From assembly GCF_019492185.1 (NCBI RefSeq), contig NZ_JAICCF010000001.1:1922001-1986000 (forward strand): a DNA stretch of 64,000 bases. Direction: 5' to 3'. The notes below the pieces were generated by a model, which saw only the letters and a program-made list of their open reading frames with translations, made no database searches and was not told where the DNA came from. The translations under genes and the position numbers were made by a program. The stretch is from Chitinophaga rhizophila. GTDB taxonomy: Bacteria; Bacteroidota; Bacteroidia; Chitinophagales; Chitinophagaceae. This document shows positions 42,801-51,510 of the stretch, piece by piece (positions within the stretch are counted from its first letter, which is position 1; each line of letters begins with the position of its first letter).

Positions 42801-44537
42801 TCAGTTTGCTATTGTCGGGGTGAATTTGACAATTTCATTGTACAACTGACTTGAAGTAGTAATAGGCTTGACCAGGTAACCGTCTGCACCAAAATTCTTC
42901 ATATCGGCAATAGTCTCTTCATATGCATCTGCTGAACAGATAATAACCGGTACATCTGCCAGCCGGGGGTGATGCTTTATCTTGTGAAGCATCTCTTTTC
43001 CGCTTATACCCGGCATATTCAGGTCCAGCAAAATAAGGTTAGGCGGCTGTTCGTTAGCAAGCCACAGACCATTGTCCAGGCTGTCTGCCACCATGACGCT
43101 TCTCACCATTTTGCTCAGCAGCCTTTCTGCGATAGTCCGGCACATAATATCATCATCTACTACCAATACATGAAATGGCAATAGTGGCTCATGACTATGG
43201 GCGGCATTGATCTGATGACCTGCCGGAGGCAGAATCTTCGTTTGTGGAGGAGTTCCTTGCTCAAGTGGCAGTGTTAAGGTAAAAATACTACCTGTCCCAG
43301 GCACGCTTCTCACGGTGATATTCCCGCCCATACGACGGGCAAAATGCCTGGAAATAGTCAGTCCAAGGCCCGTGGATTCGGTCTGCTGATGTTGTTGCGA
43401 TACATAAGGACTGAATATCTTTTCGAGGTTCTTTTCCTCAATGCCCAGGCCTTCATCTGCAATATCAAGACATATAGTAGTACCCGCCTGCTGGTATACA
43501 TGCAGTTTTACTATTGTATCGTTCCGGGTAAACTTGATGGCATTGGTTAGCAGATTGATGACGATGCGGTGTAGCTTAGCGGCATCTGTTACAATATAGT
43601 CCGGAACGTCGTCCTCAATATGGCAGGTTACGGTCACGGCCTTCCTGTTTCCGAGCACCTGATACCCTGCGGCCCGCTTTGCAAGCCATTCCCGGACGCT
43701 GACTGTTGACCGCGTGATGTCGTCATAAGAGCCTGACTCGATTTTACTGAGGCTTAGTACATCATTCATCACCAGCTTGACATCCTGGGTAGCAAAGTAC
43801 ATATTAGATACCTGGTCATAGGAAACTGTAATAGACTCCCCTGGTGCTGTATGTGCAGGATCAAACCAATCTTCCAGTATACTTTCAATAACGTTGATCG
43901 ATCCCCTCAGGTCATGGCTGGTTTTGGCAATAAAATTACTCTTGGAATTACTTTTAATTTCCAGCCGTCTTATCCAATCAGAGAAGTCCTGACTATAAAA
44001 ACGTAATACCATAATATTCAGGAAAGTCACCAGGAAAAAGATGATAGTATACATCAGGTTGCCGGCACTTTCCGGATATGGCAGGTGGGGCACCACATTA
44101 TAGAACGAATTAAGCTCTAAAAGCAGGGCTATGACCAAGAGAGATGAGATGCTTAATATCTGTTCTTTCCGGCGTTCAAACAGCAGGAAACTAAAGCCAA
44201 TCATAAATATGACGATCCCTTCTATGCAGGCAGCCCTACCCAGAAAAAGCCCAAAGAAAAAGAGTCCGAAAGAGTGTACCAGGAATGTCAGCAAGGCTGC
44301 CCTGTTGAACTGGTGCCTTTTATTGAGAATAACAGCGGCGGTGAGTATACCTGCTTCTATCCATGGGTAAATCAGAGTTTGCCAGCTGCCGGTTATAGCA
44401 AATAGTACAGGCCCCATAATAAGTGCAAGTATAGCAGGGATTATCGCCATGACGTTGACTATAACAACTGTGGTGCGCTTCCTGTTCTCCTCCAAAACAT
44501 CGGTCCCCGTCTTGATCAGGGAAAGCAATCTGTACAT
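42801..44537 (-). CDS. membrane hybrid histidine kinase with receiver domain
   Basis: A 578-aa sensor. About six transmembrane segments occupy residues 22-180 with almost no periplasmic loops, like 7TM/MASE-type sensors of membrane or intracellular cues. The dimerisation box has the phospho-acceptor in KTSHDLRGS (H208). The ATPase domain (about 315-427) has the N box TNAIKFT (N332), DEGLGI (D361) and GLGLTISRHF. A receiver (about 455-575) follows with DDD at 461-463, phospho-acceptor D505 in LLDLNMPG, S535 and K557. There is no output domain, so phosphate must go to another partner. It lies directly before the terpene synthase. Confidence 0.92.
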   Translation of the reverse strand: MYRLLSLIKTGTDVLEENRKRTTVVIVNVMAIIPAILALIMGPVLFAITGSWQTLIYPWIEAGILTAAVILNKRHQFNRAALLTFLVHSFGLFFFGLFLGRAACIEGIVIFMIGFSFLLFERRKEQILSISSLLVIALLLELNSFYNVVPHLPYPESAGNLMYTIIFFLVTFLNIMVLRFYSQDFSDWIRRLEIKSNSKSNFIAKTSHDLRGSINVIESILEDWFDPAHTAPGESITVSYDQVSNMYFATQDVKLVMNDVLSLSKIESGSYDDITRSTVSVREWLAKRAAGYQVLGNRKAVTVTCHIEDDVPDYIVTDAAKLHRIVINLLTNAIKFTRNDTIVKLHVYQQAGTTICLDIADEGLGIEEKNLEKIFSPYVSQQHQQTESTGLGLTISRHFARRMGGNITVRSVPGTGSIFTLTLPLEQGTPPQTKILPPAGHQINAAHSHEPLLPFHVLVVDDDIMCRTIAERLLSKMVRSVMVADSLDNGLWLANEQPPNLILLDLNMPGISGKEMLHKIKHHPRLADVPVIICSADAYEETIADMKNFGADGYLVKPITTSSQLYNEIVKFTPTIAN

Positions 44538-45358
44538 ATTTTGAGGTTTTCGCCGGTGTAACTTTGTAGGGTGTTATTCAATGCTAATTTAATGAAAATG
44601 AATGACAAATAGCTAGAAAGTAGAGACCGCAGGGCAACAAAATTCCGGGAAAAGACGCATGTCTTCTCCCGGAATGACTGGAACAGTTCATTTTGACACA
44701 ACAAGTTAACGAGGGAAAGGTCGGGCCATACTGAAACTGTGCAACACTAGTCCTGCCTGCCATATGACGGATTAACGGAATGGATGAATTGTAATGGCAG
44801 GCATCAATCTGACACTAAAAGAAGTTTACGAACAAGCATCGCTTATGACGGCTTTTCTTACTGAAAAGACCATCTCCATTGTTATAGCGAAATGCTTTAC
44901 AAGATGTTCGGAAAATGTCCCGCCTGGACAGGCAGAACAGCTAGATATCCTCAATATACCATTAAAAAAAGCTGCCTGGCATTCATATTTCACCAGCGGA
45001 AGGCCATCCCTTTACCTTGTGCAAAGGAGTGGTCATCCTGCTGATGGATCTTCATGCGGACATACTTACTCCGTAAGTAGTTGAGGAAAACAGCATTCGT
45101 TGGAGAATACCTGTCCGCATTATTATGAAAAGGCAAATATGTTTAATTACGTTTATTATGCTTTAAGTGATACTCATCGTCAGATCAAAAACAAGGGTCT
45201 ATCAGGTACATATGTGGCATTAACTATCTGACTCAGGGAATACTCAATATGGGTTAATATCATTGTTACGTCACAAATATCGCCAACCACCTTAAAAAAT
45301 AGCAGGACAAAGGCAAATAACCATTCTGCCTTTTTTATTTCTTTTCTCCTATATACCG
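44538..45358. other. 821-nt region without a supported gene
   Basis: The only clear structure is a strong hairpin at 44642-44675: a 9-bp stem (44642-44650 with 44667-44675), one mismatch, and a further 5-bp stem closed by GCAT. A 96-codon plus-strand frame at 44794-45084 is not called, because it matches nothing recognisable and its composition is not gene-like. The rest is AT-rich and unremarkable. Confidence 0.5.
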
Positions 45359-46363
45359 CTATACAGTTGCGCTGTGATCACTCCGGTACCGGCCGGGTGT
45401 CACACCTTCTGACTGCTTAAATATCCTGATAAAGTAAGAGGGGTCTGAATAGCCTACTTCCATAGCAATATCTGTAATACTACGCATCGTTTCTACCAAT
45501 AACTGTTTGGCCTTCTCCAACCTTTGCTGTAACACATAAATCTTTACAGTACTACCCAGCTTCAGCTTAAACGCATTCTCCAATGCCCGTTCTGTCAATC
45601 CCAGGGCGTGGGCGCGTTGTTCAACATTGACATGTTCTTCCGGACATTTATCCACTCTCTCTATAAATTCATCAATCTCTTTTTCGTGGAGCAATATAAG
45701 GCGGCTATCCTGCAGGGTTATACGGTGCATGCTATCCAGGTAAGAAATGACAATATCGCTGATACGGTTGCTATAATACTGATTGCGCACCTGGCCTGTT
45801 AATGAGCAACATCTCATTTTGCCCATTTCTGTCCGTACAGCGCTATTGAGGCGGATATACGGCAGATGTGCAGCGTAAGTACTATTCGCAGCTACCGCCT
45901 GCAGCATCTCATGCAGCTGCGGATAGGCACCCGTCAGCTCCTGAAGCATGGCGACCGGCGCTTGCAAATAAATACTGCGAAAAGGCTCACCGGCTGTCAG
46001 TCTGATGCTATATTCCACATCAGACGACAGGTATTGCAATCCGATTTTACCTGCCTGCAACTGTATATGACTGGCGGGGTAAGTCATCCGGGTACTGCCA
46101 CTCATCACTGTATGAACTATGATCAGTGGTCTGGCCACTGCCAATGTAATAGTCAGGTCTTCAGCAGGCTCAATGTACAGCTCACAATAAAAGCCGTCTG
46201 TAAGCTGCACCTCTTGTTGTAACAGTGTACCCCATTTGCCGGAGGTACAATAAACAACCGTATCATCCACCGGCAATCGTAACTTACGATAACGCGCGGG
46301 CACAGCGTGGGTTACCACTGCCTCCCGGGCAAGCGGCCCGGGTAACCGGAACTCAATTGGCAT
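45359..46363 (-). CDS. AraC-family transcriptional regulator
   Basis: A 334-aa regulator. The N-terminal part (about 1-200) is a cupin-like or unrelated sensor domain of low conservation. Residues about 235-330 are the double helix-turn-helix AraC domain (AHALGLTERALENAFKLKLGSTV, LEKAKQLLVETMRSITDIAMEVGYSDPSYFIRIFKQSEGVTPGRYR). The upstream 170-aa gene ends 39 nt before its start and is probably in the same transcript. Its target is unknown; nearby candidates are the kinase-terpene synthase pair. It is about 6 kb from the pectin locus, so control of that locus is not indicated. Confidence 0.9.
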   Translation of the reverse strand: MPIEFRLPGPLAREAVVTHAVPARYRKLRLPVDDTVVYCTSGKWGTLLQQEVQLTDGFYCELYIEPAEDLTITLAVARPLIIVHTVMSGSTRMTYPASHIQLQAGKIGLQYLSSDVEYSIRLTAGEPFRSIYLQAPVAMLQELTGAYPQLHEMLQAVAANSTYAAHLPYIRLNSAVRTEMGKMRCCSLTGQVRNQYYSNRISDIVISYLDSMHRITLQDSRLILLHEKEIDEFIERVDKCPEEHVNVEQRAHALGLTERALENAFKLKLGSTVKIYVLQQRLEKAKQLLVETMRSITDIAMEVGYSDPSYFIRIFKQSEGVTPGRYRSDHSATV

Positions 46364-46402
46364 ATTGGTAAGGTTTTATGATAGAATCATGGTCAACAAT
46401 TG

Positions 46403-46915
46403 TTACTTCCGTGCCTCTGTATTCAACAAACCGAGGGCAAAAAGGAACTTGTTGATAAAGGTAAATGTATCCGCACTTTTCATACTTTCATAATCATCCT
46501 GCTCGGCAGAAAACGGAAACGCCAGTAACTGGTAGTTGCCTTTGCTGACTAATACCCGCAGGTCTCTGGACTGGAAACCTCCTCCCAGATAACAGTAATC
46601 GTTTTCTGCAATATCAATACCTATATCCTGGTGGAGGAACATGATTTCATTATCGTTCCTGATGGAATAGATTAATAGTTTCTGCAAGCCCGGGGACACG
46701 TCAAAGCGCAGCAGCAGATTGTCATCAGCCGCATTGACAACTGTATACCAGAAACTTCTCTCAAAAAGATGCATTTGTTGTATCAACACACTGCATTGTG
46801 GCGTGTCGTAATACAACGGGGGCTTTTCCGAAGATAAAAAATGCTCGAAAGACGCAGGTATTTTTTCCGATTGTTTAAACGGTAACAATGAATTGAAGTT
46901 TACGTCAAGTTTCAT
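46403..46915 (-). CDS. unknown small protein cotranscribed with the AraC regulator
   Basis: A 170-aa protein with no signal peptide and no transmembrane segment. It has alternating hydrophobic strands (CSVLIQQMHLFERSFWYTVVNA, LLLRFDVSPGLQKLLIYSIRND) that suggest a small beta-rich fold like the sensor half of AraC-type proteins. No family is recognised. Its close spacing to the AraC gene (39 nt) suggests a ligand-sensing partner, which is inference. The ATG at 46915 is the only good start. Confidence 0.6.
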   Translation of the reverse strand: MKLDVNFNSLLPFKQSEKIPASFEHFLSSEKPPLYYDTPQCSVLIQQMHLFERSFWYTVVNAADDNLLLRFDVSPGLQKLLIYSIRNDNEIMFLHQDIGIDIAENDYCYLGGGFQSRDLRVLVSKGNYQLLAFPFSAEQDDYESMKSADTFTFINKFLFALGLLNTEARK

Positions 46916-47239
46916 GTCAGTCAGTTATTTATAAGTGAAGAGGATAACAGGGGGATAAGCTGTAACCTTCCTATCCGGGAGGCTTATTTACACGTTGGAG
47001 GGATATCACTGCAGGCAGGATGCAGTATCGTCGGTGGCAGCAGGCCGAAACACCTGGAAAAGTGAAGTATAAGCTTGATTGTAAAGACATTACGCTTCTC
47101 GAGCGTAGGTAAAGATTGCCTTCCATTTCAGGTTAACTTAACTGTACACGGTTTTGTTGTAATCGCTGATTCACCACTTTACCGTAGGCTGTTTGTCACT
47201 TGTTTGTTTCTTCATCGATCAGGGTCTAATTCTTCTCCG
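46916..47239. other. 324-nt intergenic stretch before array 2
   Basis: It lies between the start of the 170-aa gene and the tandem array. Nothing coding is seen. It should contain the promoter of the 46403-46915 gene, but no convincing TAnnTTTG element was found by eye. Confidence 0.4.
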
Positions 47240-47872
47240 ATGTTTGACCGTCGCCTGGTCGTCGCTTGGACTATTCATGTCCTCGTCTTCGAATTCGCTT
47301 GGCCGTCCCTTGGTCGTCGCTTAGACTATTCAAGTCCACGTCTTCGACTTCGCTTGGCCGTCCCTTGGTCGTCGCTTGGACTATTCAAGTCCACGTCTTC
47401 GACTTCGCTTGGTCGTCCCTTGGCCGTCGCTTAGACTATTCAAGTCCACGTCTTCGACTTCGCTTGGTCGTCCCTTGGCCGTCGCTTGGACTATTCAACT
47501 CCATGGCTTCGACTTCGCTTGGCCGTCGCTTGGACTATTCATATTCACGTCTTCGACTTCGCTTGGCCGTCCCTTGGTCGTCGCTTAGACTATTCAAGTC
47601 CACGTTTTCGACTTCGCTTGGTCGTCGCCTGGTCGTCGCTTGGACTATTCATGTCCACGTCTTCGACTTCGCTTGGCCGTCCCTTGGTCGTCGCTTGGAC
47701 TATTCAAGTCCACGTCTTTGACTTCGCTTGACCGTCGCCTGGACTATTCAAGTCCACGTCTTCGACTTCGCTTGGCCGTCCCTTGGTCGTCGCCTGGACT
47801 ATTCAAGTCCATGTCTTCGACTTCGCTTAGTCGTCCCGTGGTCATCGCTTGAACTAATCAAGTACACCTGGT
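47240..47872. repeat. tandem array 2: twelve units of 55 or 44 bp made of 11-bp modules
   Basis: The core TGGACTATTCAAGTCCA or a variant starts at 47267, 47322, 47377, 47432, 47487, 47531, 47586, 47641, 47696, 47740, 47795 and 47850. Nine spacings are 55 bp and two are 44 bp, exactly one 11-bp module shorter. The unit is cttggactatt, caagtccacgt, cttcgacttcg, cttggccgtcc, cttggtcgtcg. The first two modules match array 1 at 20 of 22 positions. The last unit is degenerate. Non-coding: the long plus-strand frames in it change phase with each unit, and in one phase cttagac units give TAG stops. Confidence 0.9.
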
Positions 47873-48004
47873 GGCAGTCGCCTCTTCGTAGGATCTTCGT
47901 CAAAACATCGCTGGTCCTTTAAAACAAACAAAATACTTCCGTACGGCTGTTATTTAGCTAGTTCCGCGCTTCATACCGCAGCAGCAGTGCAGTAGCGCAT
48001 TTCA

Positions 48005-48033
48005 GTTGTAAATGTGACAATTGAATTTACAAC
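48005..48033. other. 9-bp inverted repeat downstream of array 2
   Basis: GTTGTAAAT (48005-48013) and ATTTACAAC (48025-48033) form a perfect 9-bp inverted repeat with an 11-nt centre, in the non-coding stretch between array 2 and the membrane protein gene. It could be an operator-like site or a weak hairpin; no T run follows. The rest of the stretch 47873-48205 shows no supported gene. Confidence 0.4.
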
Positions 48034-48205
48034 ATTTCCAGAAATAAAAGCCAGAAACATGATGAATAGTTATCAGCTATCGCAGACCGTTACACTAAAA
48101 AAACAATTGCTCACACTGCAGCTTTTTTACAGGATGATAAGTTGTTTTATTTAGCTGCAAATGATTAGCGGAGATAAGATGTCTTCAGCAATATAATTAA
48201 CACTA

Positions 48206-48967
48206 TTACGCCATGGCAGCCTCTTGCTCTTCCGCTTCAACCAGCGCTACATCCTTCAATACCGGATGAAACATTTCCATCATCACATACATAGAAATAT
48301 ATACGCTGACAAAATAATACGCCAATAGCCCATTCATCTCTCTGTCAAGCATTACTTTACACGCCAGCGAGCACAGATTGAATCCCACCATCCAGTAGAC
48401 GGCACTTTTCACGCGCTTCAACATAGGATACATCAATGCCGTGAGGAAAGATAATACAGCAATACCTGTAGCCACGCCACTACCTAACTTATCAGCAGCA
48501 GTCATTGAATGGATACCTGATATCAGCGTTGCGGCACATCCTATCCTGATAAAGAAATTATTCAATGACGATCGCTCCCTGGTAAGATAGAACTGCGCAT
48601 TTTCTTCTGCTGTTGTATGGACCTGCGCGGCCTTCAACCAGGATATGACAGGAACAATACTAAACGGAAAAGTAAAATGAAAGAGATATGCACAGCCATT
48701 TTTACTGCCAATAGTCAGACTCCTACTCATAACAATGTTGCGCAGCAAATAACCTGCGAGTAAACAGACGGCCAGGTAGGCCACACCTCTGGTTAGTAAA
48801 ATGCTGTAAGGTAAAATCACGGGGTACCAGATATCGCCACCCTTTGTCTTGTAATAGATGGCTTCAGCACTATACCCCAGCGCTGCTGTGCTAAAGAACA
48901 GCACGCCAGCAAGGAAGAAATATAACACCAGGTATTCCCTGCTACTTATAACCTGTATTATGGTCAA
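48206..48967 (-). CDS. multi-pass membrane protein of unknown function
   Basis: A 253-codon frame with about six hydrophobic segments (around residues 13-32, 48-76, 92-110, 138-152, 160-180, 192-245), so an inner-membrane protein. The first codon is TTG at 48967, directly after an in-frame TAA; the next ATG is Met80, which would remove two segments. A 40-codon ORF upstream overlaps this start by 26 nt. Either translation is coupled from that ORF, or the two belong to one protein separated by a frameshift. The acidic tail (EAEEQEAAMA) is cytosolic-looking. No family recognised. Confidence 0.65.
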   Translation of the reverse strand: MTIIQVISSREYLVLYFFLAGVLFFSTAALGYSAEAIYYKTKGGDIWYPVILPYSILLTRGVAYLAVCLLAGYLLRNIVMSRSLTIGSKNGCAYLFHFTFPFSIVPVISWLKAAQVHTTAEENAQFYLTRERSSLNNFFIRIGCAATLISGIHSMTAADKLGSGVATGIAVLSFLTALMYPMLKRVKSAVYWMVGFNLCSLACKVMLDREMNGLLAYYFVSVYISMYVMMEMFHPVLKDVALVEAEEQEAAMA

Positions 48968-49064
48968 TTATATCGGATGCCAGGTAACATACAAAATATA
49001 CCACCAACATGACCCATACTGAGGTAAGTATGCGGCGCTGGGTTGTATTAAAATATGTCGTCAT
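48942..49064 (-). CDS. small membrane ORF overlapping the next gene
   Basis: A 40-codon ORF, ATG at 49064 to TAG. It has a basic N terminus (TTQRRILTS) and one hydrophobic segment (VWVMLVVYFVCYLAS, residues 16-30). It overlaps the start region of the 253-aa membrane protein by 26 nt in another frame. Because the next gene has only a TTG start, coupling from this ORF, or a programmed or accidental frameshift, is plausible. It could also be chance. No homologue is recognised. Confidence 0.45.
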   Translation of the reverse strand: MTTYFNTTQRRILTSVWVMLVVYFVCYLASDIIDHNTGYK

Positions 49065-49181
49065 AGGTCAGGTATAAAGATTTGTAATGGATGCAAATTA
49101 CATACTTATCGATGTTTTATTTAATATAATTACCTGCAAACAATATGGCCCTCAAATCATGCTGATAAGCAGATTTATCTT

Positions 49182-49189
49182 TACTTTTG
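49182..49189 (+). promoter_or_regulatory. -7 element of the stand-alone receiver gene
   Basis: TACTTTTG is a perfect TAnnTTTG match ending only 8 nt before the ATG at 49198. Transcription would start almost at the start codon, suggesting a leaderless mRNA. No clear -33 element was found at the usual distance. Confidence 0.45.
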
Positions 49190-49197
49190 CGCCACAT

Positions 49198-49593
49198 ATG
49201 GCTAATAAAGTAATTTTGCTGGTAGACGACGACTTGGATGACCAGGAGCTTTTTGGGGAAGCGATGTCTATAGTGGATAATGAGGCCACTTGTTATTTTG
49301 CTTCAGACGGTGAAGAGGGTTTATATATGCTGGAGAATGAAAGGCTTGAATGTGATCTTATTTTCCTGGACCTGAACATGCCAAAGATGAACGGCAAGCA
49401 GTTCCTAGCCGAGATAAAAAAGAACAGTGCCTATCGTAACATCCCTGTCGTGATCTTTTCTACCTCTTTAAGAGAAAAAGATGGTATGGAAACTGCTGAG
49501 ATGGGCGCATCTCACTTTTTAACTAAACCATCCAGTTTCGGTGAACTTTGTAAACAACTGGAGGCGGTTATCTCTAAAGCACTTCCTCAGTAA
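49198..49593 (+). CDS. stand-alone response regulator receiver
   Basis: A 131-aa single-domain receiver (CheY/Rcp1-like). The frame stays open 37 codons upstream, but the ATG at 49198 begins the canonical fold (MANKVILLVDDDLDDQELF) and follows a -7 element. Acidic pocket DDD at 10-12, phospho-acceptor Asp in LIFLDLNMPKMNG, Thr/Ser in VIFSTS and the conserved Lys in LTKPS are all present. There is no output domain. It could accept phosphate from the hybrid kinase 5 kb away or from a phytochrome-like kinase elsewhere. Its stop overlaps the convergent GH172 gene end by 7 nt. Confidence 0.9.
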   Translation: MANKVILLVDDDLDDQELFGEAMSIVDNEATCYFASDGEEGLYMLENERLECDLIFLDLNMPKMNGKQFLAEIKKNSAYRNIPVVIFSTSLREKDGMETAEMGASHFLTKPSSFGELCKQLEAVISKALPQ

Positions 49594-50738
49594 ACTTCCA
49601 GTTTGTCTTTAACTGGTAGTTTAGGAAATGTATTATGTGGTTCTGTCTGGTACCAGTAAACAACAGATGATATGTCAGAATGCTGCTGCAAATAACGTCC
49701 TCCTTCCCTCCATCCCAGATCCTGTATAGTAACACGTAAGTCCTTTTCAAAGCGGACAGGGTCCATGATATGCCAGCGATACATTCCAAATCGCTGCCGG
49801 GCTTTATATGTCCCATCGGGTCGTATTACCTGATGTAATCCGGCGTAGGGTGTACAAAACTCAGTATACTTCCCTCCCCTGTCGAAATTGTATGAGCCAC
49901 AGAAGTAGTCTTCCGTACCTGTACCGCAGATTGTCGGAAACCTGGTATCGCCGTCCATAAAGAACTTGATCTCCCCTTCTCCCCACCAACCCGAGTTATT
50001 CACACCCAAGGCCATGAAGGTACCCACATACTGCCCTTTCCCTTTGATATTATCTACCAGTACATAGTCAGACGCAGTATCCGGATTTACCCGGCGGAAC
50101 TGTGCATGAAAGTAAGCTGCATCATCGGGCACATCCGTTAATGTATAATCTATCTGGTAGTACAATGTCATCTGCTCCGTGTTGATATTTTCCATTGTAA
50201 TACGGCATTTCTTTCTGAAGGGCATCATCCAGTAACTATTAAAGGCACTACCCGGATTGACAGTAACAGCCATAGAATTTAACGGTGCATATTCGTTCCA
50301 GGCCATCCCGAAGAAGTCGCCCACCGGACACTCTACAGATGGTTCGTTTTCATCATCCCAATAGATGCGCAGAATAGAATACCGCCATACACCAGTAGGC
50401 GTCATCCAGATGTGCTGGATAGCGCCGGGTCCTGTTATTTCCCCCATAGTAAAGGTTTGTCCGGGCTTGATGATAACAAAGGGATTGACTTTCCAGCCTT
50501 GCCCCAGATCGCGGGCAGCATGGGAAGCATTTGCTGTATTAGCTGGCCCATCTTTGGCAGGGATGGCCATACCGCCTTTACCTTTTTCGCCGGTAAAGTT
50601 TTCGGGGCTGATAGAACGGGTCTTTGCATCAGATAACCTGTACAGGTTACCAAGATTCATATCCAGACCATTAAACTGCTGTGCCATCAGAGGCAATGCC
50701 CAGAAAAAGAAGAGGAAGGATAACGGGAATTTTCTCAT
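49587..50738 (-). CDS. GH172 (DUF2961) exported hydrolase
   Basis: A 383-aa protein with signal peptide 1-19 and the DUF2961 double jelly-roll fold (KTRSISPENFTGEKGKGGMAI, GPGAIQHIWMT, LRIYWDDENEPSVECPVGDFFGM, GTGTEDYFCGSYNFDRGG). Characterised members act on fructofuranose or arabinofuranose linkages (difructose dianhydride synthase/hydrolase, exo-alpha-D-arabinofuranosidase). It stands alone, away from both SusCD loci; the upstream macrodomain gene is separated by a terminator. The exact substrate is open. Confidence 0.88.
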   Translation of the reverse strand: MRKFPLSFLFFFWALPLMAQQFNGLDMNLGNLYRLSDAKTRSISPENFTGEKGKGGMAIPAKDGPANTANASHAARDLGQGWKVNPFVIIKPGQTFTMGEITGPGAIQHIWMTPTGVWRYSILRIYWDDENEPSVECPVGDFFGMAWNEYAPLNSMAVTVNPGSAFNSYWMMPFRKKCRITMENINTEQMTLYYQIDYTLTDVPDDAAYFHAQFRRVNPDTASDYVLVDNIKGKGQYVGTFMALGVNNSGWWGEGEIKFFMDGDTRFPTICGTGTEDYFCGSYNFDRGGKYTEFCTPYAGLHQVIRPDGTYKARQRFGMYRWHIMDPVRFEKDLRVTIQDLGWREGGRYLQQHSDISSVVYWYQTEPHNTFPKLPVKDKLEVY

Positions 50739-50771
50739 CGTATTTCAGGTTTGCTACATAAAATACGGAAA

Positions 50772-50802
50772 GAAAATCAGTAATTCCTGATTACTGATTT
50801 TC
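50772..50802 (-). terminator. terminator after the macrodomain gene
   Basis: A perfect 13-bp stem (50772-50784 with 50790-50802, 5-nt loop) begins 7 nt after the macrodomain stop and is followed on the minus strand by a T-rich stretch. It separates that gene from GH172. Confidence 0.6.
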
Positions 50803-50808
50803 GCTCGG

Positions 50809-51327
50809 TTAATTCTGCGAAAGCAGCCCTGAATAGATATCGTAATTCTCTTTTTCAAAGCAGACAAATATCAGGTGTGTGATCCTGTCATCCTGAGACA
50901 TAAACTCCTTAACGGCAGCGACCGCAATTGCCGCTGCTACATCTTTAGGGAAGCGGTATACACCCGTACTGATATTCGGAAAAGCAATTGTCTGCACTCC
51001 ATTTTTAACAGCCAGGTCAAGGCTGTTGAGATATGCATTGCGCAGCACCTGTTTTTCTTCGTCGTTTCCTTTATTCCAGACAGGACCTACAGTGTGAATA
51101 ACGAACCTTGCCGGCAGGTTACCTGCTGTTGTGATTACGGCTTCACCTGGTGCACATCTTCCCTGACGATCACGAATCTTACGACATGCTTCCAGGATGG
51201 CAGGTCCACCGGCACGATGGATAGCGCCGTCTACCCCTCCGCCACCTAATAAAGAGGTGTTGGCTGCGTTGACAATTGCGTCTACTTCCATCTTCGTAAT
51301 ATCTCCCTGTAATAGTATTATTTTCAT
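50809..51327 (-). CDS. macrodomain O-acetyl-ADP-ribose deacetylase
   Basis: A 172-aa stand-alone macrodomain of the YmdB/MacroD type. Family motifs: [20 protein letters not shown] (residues 7-26), [14 protein letters not shown] (28-41), HTVGPVW (78-84), and the phosphate loop [11 protein letters not shown] (117-127). It hydrolyses O-acetyl-ADP-ribose and may remove mono-ADP-ribose from proteins, in the cytoplasm. No partner gene is adjacent, so it looks like a housekeeping gene rather than part of a toxin system. Confidence 0.93.
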   Translation of the reverse strand: MKIILLQGDITKMEVDAIVNAANTSLLGGGGVDGAIHRAGGPAILEACRKIRDRQGRCAPGEAVITTAGNLPARFVIHTVGPVWNKGNDEEKQVLRNAYLNSLDLAVKNGVQTIAFPNISTGVYRFPKDVAAAIAVAAVKEFMSQDDRITHLIFVCFEKENYDIYSGLLSQN

Positions 51328-51510
51328 AAATCAATCGCTTTCACATACTATAATAAGACCGGCTATTCTTACATTTCCACAAATCGGCTACCGGTCCTGT
51401 AAGGCAGCCCCTGCAGCCGATCAACATCACTTGTTACCAGTGCCAGCTACTTCTCAAATGTATAAAATTTATACCTTGTGCGCTTGTTGTACTGTAAATG
51501 CAAGCTGCTT

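Noticed and set aside
42801..44537. Hybrid two-component regulator (HTCS) of the pectin locus
   Set aside because: The kinase has no periplasmic sensor propeller and no AraC output domain, so it is not an HTCS.
44794..45084. 96-codon plus-strand ORF
   Set aside because: No recognisable motif, mixed composition, no promoter element seen. It could be a remnant but cannot be supported.
47075..47922. Six plus-strand frames over the second array
   Set aside because: Same explanation as array 1; the frames follow the repeat phase and not gene structure.
48059..48154. 31-codon plus-strand ORF next to array 2
   Set aside because: A possible small peptide (MMNSYQLSQT at its start), but with no maturation or export gene nearby and no promoter it cannot be told from chance.
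51478..51510. Earlier start for the plus-strand membrane protein
   Set aside because: Starting at 51511 puts MRKKTR directly before the transmembrane helix, a normal N terminus; the longer form adds an uncharacteristic Cys-rich stretch.
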